Below, piece after piece: positions 56,672-64,000 of a stretch of DNA of 64,000 nt. The stretch spans positions 23,827,478 to 23,891,477 of the forward strand of contig JAGTTD010000015.1 of the NCBI GenBank assembly GCA_018398585.1, read 5' to 3'. Each line of letters starts with the position of its first letter. Within the stretch, counting starts at the first letter, position 1. A program made the translations under genes and the position numbers. Under the pieces are notes generated by a model. That model worked only from the letters and a program-made list of their open reading frames with translations, ran no database searches and was not told the DNA's origin. This DNA comes from Simmondsia chinensis. Lineage: Eukaryota > Streptophyta > Magnoliopsida > Caryophyllales > Simmondsiaceae.

Positions 56672-57211
56672 TGGGTGGTCCTAATAGCTTCAAGCTGGGC
56701 TTAGCTTGTTGAGGCTCGAACTTAGCTAAATTTTAAGCACATGAGTTCCGTGAGTGGTTCAGTTTCACTAGGCTTGAGCTTCCTTGCTTAGCTGAAAGGC
56801 CAAACTCGGCCTCGAGCTCTAGCTTTTCATCTACATCAGCTCATTCACGCCAGAGATACTAGATTTGCTCTCCCAGGTAGTGGTTTGGCAAGATTTATGG
56901 CGATTTTTTTGGCAATGAATGTTGAGTGTCAGTATTGACTTTTGGAAAAATAGCTCGAATGGATAATCAGAAAAAACAACCTTGAGACAGTAAAGGCTAA
57001 CTCGATATGGGGGACATAACAAAAACAAATAGACTAAGAAAGAGACTTAATAGCTGAACACTTACACCATGAACTTAAGCAAATGGACTCAAGATAAGAT
57101 AATTAAACGGTTGAATGAAGAAGATTCGGAAAGGAAAGATCAAACTGAAGGAATTTTCCACGTCTTGGAGTTCACCACTACCCTAAGTCATACCCCCCCC
57201 CCCCCCCCCCC
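56672..57211. other. Unassigned stretch ending in a poly-C run
   Basis: GCTTGAG/GAGCTC word-rich DNA at 56690-56830, then AT-rich sequence with no recognised gene. A 19-C run (57193-57211) lies directly against the outer end of the element H LTR. Confidence 0.4.
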
Positions 57212-57649
57212 TGCAACGGTACGAACAAGATTTTTCGGAACTTGGACTCCCAAGGTTAACATGGCTCCAAACACAAGAGTGTCCCTTGGGTGATGGATTG
57301 GAGTAGGCCCCAACTTGAACAACAGCACGAATAAAGAATGGAAAAGAAGAGTGTGATTTTTGTGTTTTTCAATGCATCAATCAATGCCTTTAGGCGCTGA
57401 ATTTATAGGCACAAATTTGCCTGTTCAAGCAACTACTAGACATGGAAGGTGGGCAAAAAATTCCACCTCAACATTAAAAGTGGAAGGATATGGTGGACAA
57501 AGAATCTGACCTTAATTTAGCCAATAACGGATATGGAAAAAGCAAGTGGTCAAACGATCAAAAGCGTAACTCGAGCTCAAGCTCCAACCCAGAGTAACGG
57601 AAAAAAGACAACTATCCTAGCTCGAGATTTTGTAGCCTCGTGTTTGGCA

Positions 57650-57822
57650 TAAGAGGAGATCCGCCCAAGACCAGACTAGACCAAAAAATGAATTACACAA
57701 AATAATGAGACCGGACCAACTAGGACCGACTTTTCATTTACCAAGTGTAATTATAAGAAGAAAAACATATTTGTACAAAAGTTAAAAATTTAAAAATAAT
57801 GATAATGATATATATATGCACA

Positions 57823-57853
<31 letters not shown>

Positions 57854-58448
57854 CGCCAAAGAGGGCACCAACATACCGTCATTGGATTCCATTAGAACTC
57901 CAAAGTTAAGCGTGCTTGGGGGAGAGCAGTACCAGGATGGGTGACCACCTGGGAAGTCCTCACCCTCAGGTTGGGGGCATTCGAAAACAGTCTCTCTTCA
58001 GGGGTTATACCCTAAAGGGAGAAGGCTGTGTACATCCCCCCCCCCCCCCCCCCAAGAACCTGCTTAGACGGAAGCCCTTGGGACACTAGGTATGTTGCTT
58101 TTTTGCTATATATATATATATATATAATTTAAGGATAATTATACGAAATATACATATAATCATTAAACAATAAAACATAAACATTTAATTTTCCAAGATT
58201 TAATTTTCAGATACATATAGTATATATTAGTTATATACTCAAAATATTAAATGCGAAACAAATGTTGGTTGGTCTTTAGTCCGCTCTTTGGGTTTTTCGG
58301 TCTTGGACCGGACCGAACCAAACATCGATTAACTCCATATATGAGGACCAAAGACCGAACCAATATATGGTCAGTTCGTTCCGATCCTTGACCAAAATAG
58401 TCGATCTCGTCCGTTAAACCGGTTTGGACAGATATATGTTCACCCCTA
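57650..58448. mobile_element. hAT-like insertion, left end unclear
   Basis: The right end TTCACCCCTA (58439-58448) and the inner CGGTCTTGGACCGGACCGAA-type sequence on both sides (57655-57745 and 58295-58430) resemble hAT MITEs. The left terminus and 8-bp duplication could not be found. The 5S-headed element and its flanking CA and TA microsatellites lie inside it. Confidence 0.45.
57863..58106 (+). mobile_element. 5S-rRNA-headed SINE-like element with RTE tail
   Basis: Positions 57863-57962 match plant 5S rRNA from near its 5' end to the GGGAAGTCCTC end. They include the internal promoter: box A region AAGTTAAGCGTGCTTGGG (57903-57920), intermediate element GGATGG (57935-57940) and box C region GTGACCACCTGGGAAGTC (57941-57958). 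A small internal deletion is present near 57877. From 57968 the sequence is the RTE 3' tail (GGTTGGGGGCATTCGAAAAC, GTGTACATC, an 18-C run, GGAAGCCCTTGGGACACTAG, ATGTTGC). Head-to-tail fusion of a pol III gene to a LINE 3' end is the structure of a SINE. It is not a functional 5S gene. A Cassandra LTR was considered but the TG...CA ends are missing. Confidence 0.7.
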
Positions 58449-58781
58449 CCTTGAGCTTAGCTAAGAAAAGAACTCGCCTCAAGTTTCACTTTGTCACAAC
58501 AACAAAAAATGAAATGATTGAAGGAATAGGGGTCTTGGTCGGAAAATGTCCACACCACACTGCGACGCATCAGCCGATCAGCCCTGCCCCTTGCAACATG
58601 GCCAGATTGGGGGCATGCATGTGTGGCCCACCCTGCCCATTCTAGGCCCACGAGGCTTTACCAAGACTAAGGAAACAGAGGTATATAAAGTAGCCTTCCC
58701 ACCTCTAGAAAATCTTTGTCAGATAAATGAGCTAGAACAACTTGCACAAAATTGAAGCACACCTACCCCAAAAATCCAACA

Positions 58782-59701
58782 ATCCCCCACATGATTCAAT
58801 TTTGAGAAATGGAAGAAAAGATGTGTTACTGAGCAATACGGACCACATTTGACGATGTCAATATCTTTTGGACTTGCATCGACACCTAATGAATATGTGT
58901 GTCCACGACCATCCTAGGTGAACTTAGTCTTGAATCTAGGCAGTCATTGTGAAAAACACACACTCCCATCTCATGTGGTTCTCGAGGTTGAATTGCACTG
59001 CACATTTCGGACATATGGGGTCCTTCTCAACAAGACAAACCTGATGTTTGGGTACTCAAGAATGCTTTAGAGAGTAAGCCCTTACTCTCAACAGAGGATC
59101 ATTTCATACCCCCACATTTTCATAGGTGAGTCCATCAGGTGTGCTGCCTCACACCAACATAATAGGCTATGATTATCATTAAGAACATTATTGCGTCCAC
59201 AACACCATGGCAGATGAGTCCATCACGTGTGTCGCTTCACACCACTATAAGAGGCTATGGTCATCATTAAGACCATTAATCTCATTTCAAATGTCATGGT
59301 AGATTGGACAGATCCATGAGCCACAAAACACCATTATCACATAAGGGTCTAGGATGGCTTAATCACAGCTTCCTCACGTTGGATTCGTTTAACCCATTGA
59401 ATATTGAGCATTACTTTAGAGATGAGTATCCACCAAGCTCAACACACACAAGTGGGCTTAAGCCCCATTCCCAATACTATATCGCACATTGCCTTCTTAG
59501 AAAGGCCTTTCATAAAGGGTTCTACCAAATTCCTCTCACTCATTACAAACTCGAGTGAGACAACATTATTCTCAATCAGGTGCCACACAACACCATGCTT
59601 CGGGTGAATTTCCTGCACTTACCATTATAAACCTCACTTTGTGCCACTCCAATAGCTACCAATGAGTCAGAGTACATCAATACTGATGGTGTGGCCTTCC
59701 C
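58782..59701 (-). other. Element H 3' UTR
   Basis: Between RNase H and the polypurine tract. It contains a duplicated block (about 59122-59190 and 59213-59284, sharing GAGTCCATCA.GTGTG and TATCATTAAGA). It aligns inverted with the 3' UTR of element I (61790-62267), for example GAGAACCACATGA (58975-58987 inverted against 62049-62061). Confidence 0.6.
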
Positions 59702-60094
59702 CTACAATGGAATGTCTCCTAGCATATTCCTCAACCATTTAGCTTCCAAACCTAGCATCTCTAAAGCAACAAACCCAAATTCCATTATGGATTTAGCAAT
59801 GAAGGTCTGTTTACAAGACTTCCAAGACACAACACCGTTAGCAAGCATAAAAATATAGCCATTAGTATAATTAATTTTATCAATGTCAGTTACCCAATTA
59901 GTATCATAGTATCCCTCCAACATGCAAGGAAACGTTTATAGTGCGAAACTTAATCCATAGTACCCGTAAGGTACTTCAACATTCTAATTAGGGCAACCAA
60001 GTGGTCATCACTTAGATTATGGATATAATGACTCAATCTACTAATGGCATAGAATTGCAATTCATGAAAAAGCATTATGCTACCAATAATCTTA
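59702..60094 (-). pseudogene. Element H RNase H remnant
   Basis: Minus-strand reading LEGYYDTNWVTDIDKINYTN is followed by GVVSWKSCKQTFIAKSIMEF and GLEAKWLRNMLGDIPL. Family members have GYSDADWA, SWKSKKQT and STMEAEF, so the first Asp and the Glu positions are altered or replaced (DTNW, SIMEFGF). Upstream, RLSHYIHNLSDDHLVALIRM can be read with shifts up to the Tourist-like insertion. Confidence 0.75.
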
Positions 60095-61010
60095 GGCTAT
60101 GTTTGGCACGTAAAATTGAAACTAGATCATGAAATTGTAACACTGATTCCAATTATAATGGAATTTGATTAAGGATAAAATTTGATTGTTTGACAATCAG
60201 AAGAATTGAAAGTTGGAATTGTTATTTAGTAATAATCATCTTAAGTTTTAAGTAAATTGAATTAGATAATTTTGAAGTTCTAGTTAACTAGGGTTGGGTT
60301 TCGATCGGAATGGAATTAGATCGATTCAAGATTTGGGTTAGCACGGATTTGGTTTGAGTTGAGTAGGATAATTTAGGGCTTAAGCCATCTTTATTTTAGG
60401 CCAACTAGGCAAAATCTTTTCCAGATTCAGGTTGGGTTGGGTCAAATTTAGGTCGCACTGAGTTGAGTCATGTCATTGTCATTTTATGTCATCTCTAGGT
60501 GTTGGATCAATTAGATTAGGTTATCTCAGGCTTTGAAGCAGCTCAGTTAAGTTCCAGTTCAACTCAAACTAGAGTCAAGTAGGGTCATTCCAGGTTTGAG
60601 TCCTCCCAAACTTTAGATCTATCAAGTTATGTCATTTCCATGCTTGCGTTATTTTCAAGTCAGATCAATTTGGGTTTGAGCCATTTAAGTTGGGTCATTT
60701 TCGAGTATTAGAAGAAGTTTAGATTAGATTGGGTGTTTTTGTTTCGAGGCGTCTTTGATTTTGGGTTAATTGAGTTGGATAGTTTTGGATTTTAGGTTAG
60801 TAGAGTTGATATAGAGTTAAAATTCTTTCCCCTTACCCCAAGGAATTGGAATATGTAACTTTCAGTTAAAATCCAATTACATTGAATTGGGCATTAAAAT
60901 AGTAATTCCAATTCCAACAGATGAAACCAAACAACATAATTGGCATTCTAGACCATAATTCCAGTTGCAACCCCAATTCAAAGCTCCAATTGCATAAGCC
61001 AAAGATGACC
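60095..61010. mobile_element. Large Tourist-like element with TTA duplication
   Basis: 916 bp. Left end GGCTATGTTTGGCACGTAAA and inverted right end GGTCATCTTTGGCTTATGCA are imperfect terminal inverted repeats. TTA flanks both ends (60092-60094, 61011-61013). The interior (60270-60800) is rich in GGTTGGGTC, GAGTTGGGT and related words without a reading frame. It cuts element H between RT and RNase H. Confidence 0.7.
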
Positions 61011-61013
61011 TTA

Positions 61014-61680
61014 GCGTAGTTGGCCTACATCACATATATTCCTTTTCAAGCAAACATTAGAATCATATAGAGTCTTAGCTAGAGTGTTATCATAATGACC
61101 AAACTTTCTTAATATTTTCTCCAATAGTGGGATTGACTAAGAGCCAAACCCTCACATGATCTAATTATTTTTAAGCCAAATATCACATCAACCTTGTCTA
61201 AGCCTCTCATATCAAAACATGTACTTGAGAAAAACTTAGTAACATTAACAACATTCACACTAGTACCAAATATAAGCATCTCATTAATATACAAGCAGAT
61301 AATCACACATCGATTATCATCATGCTTTGAGTGTACACATGCATCACCATTTTTCAAAATAAACCAGTCGTGACCAAACTGCAATCAATTTTTTGATTCC
61401 ATTGTTTAAGAGCTTGTTTAAAAACCATAGTTTATAAGTTTACACGCTTTATGCTCCATACCAGAAATCTCAAACCTCGTGAGTTCTTCCTTATGGATTT
61501 CCTCCTTAAGATCACCACTAAAGAAAGTAATTTACATCTATTTTGTGTGTTTCGAGGTTATGTACGATGATAGAGCAATCAAAGCCCTCACAGTGGCAAT
61601 CTTAGTTATGGGTCAATAGGTATGAAAGAAGTATATTCCTTACCCTTTAGCCACTATCTAGCCTTAACATTATCGACGCA
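61014..61680 (-). pseudogene. Element H reverse transcriptase remnant
   Basis: Minus-strand blocks in frame-corrected order: RALIALSSYITSKHTKQMDV, a KEEIHKEEL-like segment, ALKQWNQK, then the open part 61384-61109 with DWFILKNGDACVHSKHDDNR, IICLYINEMLIFG and DKVDVIFGLKIIRS. The catalytic box is YINE instead of YVDD. Copia RT, Retrofit/Ale-like wording. Confidence 0.75.
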
Positions 61681-62061
61681 CCCATCAGTGTGCCTATCTC
61701 AGGAGTTATTCTCGGTGTTCAATGGTCAAACAAAGCTAGGGTCATGAGATTGATTAAGACATCCCCTAGCACATTTTGAGAGAATGTTCTTTTTTTATGG
61801 CCTATGGATCTATTAAATATGTCATTACGTTAAGGCGAAGCGTAATGCTATTAGTAATGTCCATAGCCTGTTATGGTGGCGTGGGGCAGCACACCTAATG
61901 GACTCGCCTATTGGAACGTGGGGTGCTAATCCTCTTCTGTCAAAAGTAAGGGGCTCACTCTCTAGAGTGTTTCTGAGTACCCAAGCATCATATTTGATTT
62001 GTTGAGAAGGACCTCATACATCAGGATTGCGGAGTGCTTTTCAACCTCGAGAACCACATGA

Positions 62062-62092
<31 letters not shown>

Positions 62093-62885
62093 TCTTCATA
62101 ATGACTACTTCGATTGAAACTATATTCAACTTGGGTTATTGTGGGACATGTATACTTGCTAGATGTCAATTCTAGTCCAACCCATATTGGCATCGTCAAG
62201 TATGGATCTTATTGCTTAGTAGTACCTCTTGTCTTCCTTTTTGTCAAAATTAAATCATGTAAGGAATTGTTATAATTTGAAAAGTTGTGTGCTTCAATTT
62301 TGTTCAACTTGTTCGAGCTCACCTAACGCACATAGAAAATCTAAAGGTGGGAAAACCAATTTATATACCCCCTTCTTAGACTTGGTAAAGTCTTGGTTGA
62401 GCTCGATGTTGCAAGCCCGAACTCTATCGTCGTACTTGGCTGAACTCGAGGCTATAAGCTTGAGGTGTTGTACATTACCCCCTGTTCGAGCTCAAGGCCG
62501 TAAGCTCAAGTGCGAGATACGTGTCTTAATTGTTCAATGCTCACTCCTTCCATTTCTGTTGTTTCCTTAACTAAGGTTGGATTCTCAGCTCCTCCATATT
62601 CGCCCGCGTTCCATATTGAGGTCAGATTTTCACCCTTCATCCATGACTAATAGTCCTCCTAACAAGTGCAATTTTGTCTATAAATTCAGTGCCTCAGGAG
62701 GTCATTTTTAGATAGGAAAAATATTAAGTTTCTTCATTTGTTTTCTTTGCCCTTTGCGTTCTTCTTATTCTCATATTGCTGAGCATGTTAGCACGTACGA
62801 ACCCATTACCCAAGAGTACACTCCTCTATTAGGTGTCATAACCCTGAGAATCGGAGTCCGTGACGATCCTATTTGTGCCGTTGCA
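61681..62885 (+). mobile_element. Element I: plus-strand 3' end of the element H family
   Basis: 3' UTR (about 61790-62267), a polypurine-like tract CATGTAAGGAAT (62256-62267) and the 3' LTR, all homologous to element H but in opposite orientation. No coding part was found between 61681 and 61790. A (GT)13 microsatellite at about 62065-62091 lies where element H has GTGTGTGTTTTT. Confidence 0.65.
62268..62885 (+). repeat. Element I 3' LTR
   Basis: 618 bp, TGTTATAATTTG...CCGTTGCA, with a CTATAAATTCAGTGCC box (62680-62695) and CGAGCTCAAG words. It matches the element H LTR at both ends. No second copy in the same orientation is in the window. Confidence 0.65.
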
Positions 62886-63407
62886 GGGCCATAAACAACT
62901 TAGGGCAGTGGTGAACTCAATGACATGGCAACTTCATTCGGTTTGATTTTTCCTCTAAGCTTTCCTTTCACTTTGTCATTTAGTTATCTTTGCTCAACTC
63001 AATTTTGTCAAAGTTCAAGTTATATTGTGTTCAATTAGAGGATTTCCTGTTTAAAATCCGCTGTCAATTGATTCGAGTTTCTTCTGGCCCCATCTCAAGT
63101 TAGCCTTTGTTTTCTCAAGGTTGTTTTTCTAGTTACCCGTTCGAGCTATCTTTTCAATAGATACAACCAAAAGAGTTTGGTGCATAAACTGGACAAAGTG
63201 GAATATTCGTGTAAGTAGCAGGCGTTTCCATTCAAACTAGTGAATATAGGCATTTGAATAGGGCATACTTCCAAAGGAAAGAAGCAAATAGAGTTGTCGT
63301 GGAACATGTCAATTTGGTGTTTCAAGTAGCCAACTTCTGATTGCTTAGATGTCTTAGCCGTTGAAAAGCTAGTTCCTTATCCCTTGCTTCCTGCCATTAG
63401 GCCCGTA
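62886..63407. other. Unassigned stretch
   Basis: About 520 bp of AT-rich sequence between element I and the L1-type fragment. No reading frame or element end recognised. Confidence 0.4.
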
Positions 63408-64000
63408 TTTTTTTTTCGATAAATATCAGCAAAGCCAAAGAACAGCACAGGGGCCTCGACAAAGCGAATCCTGACAACTCTGAAAAACGGAGACGAAACA
63501 AACAAACAAAACAGAGGAAAAAACAATGGGGGAGGGGCAACAGAAAACAGAGCAGAAAACAACAAAACAGGAAACGAACCTACAAACAACACAACACGAA
63601 AAAGGAGACCCAAGAGCAACAAGGAAAAGCACGGACAAGAAGTAAATCAAAAACTGGAAGACAAGGCGCAACTGGACAGGGCAAGAATCGGGCTGGAGAG
63701 AGAAGGAAGAAGAGACCAAAACCAAAAAGAACTGGGGGAAAGCAGTACAACGGGACCAAACCTTAGTGCATTAGAGCAAAGCGCTCAATCATAAGAGATT
63801 CATCCCCATGAAATCCCAACCCGAGCAACTTCCCGGTTTCCCAAGTGCATTTCCCCTTGAGCAGTTGCTCAGCTATGGAGCACTTCTTGTTCTTGTTTCG
63901 AGTCTTTTTCTTCCCTATGGCTTTGGTCATTTTCTCAGGCCTCCTCTTCTCACTGCTACCAGAAGACATATCTTTGAAGAACACTTGAAGGTTCTATTTC
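63408..64000 (-). mobile_element. 3' end of an L1-type LINE, running out of the window
   Basis: On the minus strand a reading frame (from 63984) has a basic stretch KKKTRNKNKKCS followed by CTWETGKLLGLGFHGDESLM, like the linker at the end of ORF1 / before ORF2 in plant L1 elements, and stops at 63763. About 345 bp of T/C-rich 3' UTR follow, ending GCTGATATTTATCG and nine A (63416-63408). Endonuclease and RT are absent between the frame and the tail, so this may be an internally deleted L1 derivative. The 5' part lies beyond 64000. Confidence 0.45.

Larger units (their letters stand above)
57212..58781 (-). repeat. Element H 3' LTR with nested insertions
   Basis: Plus-strand ends TGCAACGG...AATCCAACA. 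On the minus strand it starts TGTTGGATTTTTGG after the tract CATGTGGGGGAT and has a CTATAAATTCAGCGCC box (57392-57407). It matches the 618-bp LTR of element I over both ends, so about 950 bp is inserted material, mainly 57650-58448. Confidence 0.7.
57212..61680 (-). mobile_element. Element H: minus-strand Copia, 3' half only
   Basis: From right to left on the minus strand: RT (about 61680-61014), a Tourist-like insertion (60095-61010), RNase H (60094-59702), 3' UTR, polypurine tract, 3' LTR (58781-57212). Gag, protease and integrase are missing. The break at about 61680 faces the plus-strand relative I. The LTR carries further insertions. Confidence 0.75.

Noticed and set aside
57620..57700. 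Left end of the hAT-like insertion
   Set aside because: No TAGGGGTG terminus and no copy of the CCTTGAGC flank found; the boundary at 57650 is only approximate.
57863..57962. Functional 5S rRNA gene
   Set aside because: It has an internal deletion near 57877, several substitutions, no T-run terminator at the proper end and no tandem array; it runs straight into an RTE tail.
57863..58106. Cassandra TRIM LTR
   Set aside because: Cassandra carries 5S sequence inside an LTR with TG...CA ends and a primer site. None of these is present, and the downstream part is the RTE tail instead.
1..64000. tRNA genes and CRISPR arrays
   Set aside because: TGGTATCAGAGC matches are primer-binding sites without cloverleaf context, and no regularly spaced short repeats with unique spacers occur.

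Overview
The window is gene-poor, AT-rich plant nuclear DNA. Almost all of it is built from nested, mostly decayed transposable elements. It is placed as an angiosperm by Copia elements of SIRE and Tork type, a Ty3/Gypsy chromovirus, an Athila/Tat-type Gypsy, an RTE-clade LINE ending in TTG repeats, an L1-type fragment, Tourist-, hAT- and Mutator-type small DNA elements, and a short exon of a plant MYB-CC transcription factor. The species cannot be told from the sequence. No complete host gene, tRNA gene, functional rRNA gene or CRISPR array was seen.

Layout. 1-17.7 kb: a minus-strand Copia element (B) abuts a plus-strand Copia remnant (D) and is split by a complete but dead SIRE-type Copia element (A, 3855-11542). 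17.7-22.8 kb: mostly unassigned, with two TIR elements that have clear target duplications and a weak minus-strand gene-like trace near 18 kb. 22.8-38.6 kb: an Athila/Tat-like Gypsy element (F, minus strand, gag-protease only). Its left LTR holds a TRIM-like element (E), which in turn holds a 2.26-kb solo LTR with a perfect target duplication. Its right LTR is broken by a second SIRE-type Copia element (C). 38.6-47.3 kb: LTR and hAT remnants, then a chromovirus (J, minus strand) lying inside a MYB-CC coding exon. 47.3-50.3 kb: a compact gag-only Copia derivative (G) with a perfect target duplication. 50.4-56.5 kb: a full-length RTE LINE, interrupted by a hAT MITE and by a truncated copy of its own family. 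57.2-62.9 kb: two copies of one Copia family in inverted orientation (H and I), carrying a large Tourist-like element and a 5S-rRNA-headed SINE-like element. 63.4-64.0 kb: the 3' end of an L1-type element running out of the window.

The elements do not form a working system. Nearly every pol region carries stops or frameshifts. The pieces with most biological interest are the 5S rRNA/RTE-tail composite at 57863-58106 (a candidate plant 5S-derived SINE mobilised by the RTE LINE present next door), the MYB-CC exon split by element J, and two gag-only elements (G and F) that must depend on other elements for reverse transcriptase. G is notable because its deletion joins the pre-integrase region to the post-integrase linker in frame.

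All element boundaries were read by eye from TG...CA ends, primer-binding sites, polypurine tracts and target duplications. Family names rest on motif recognition, not on database searches.
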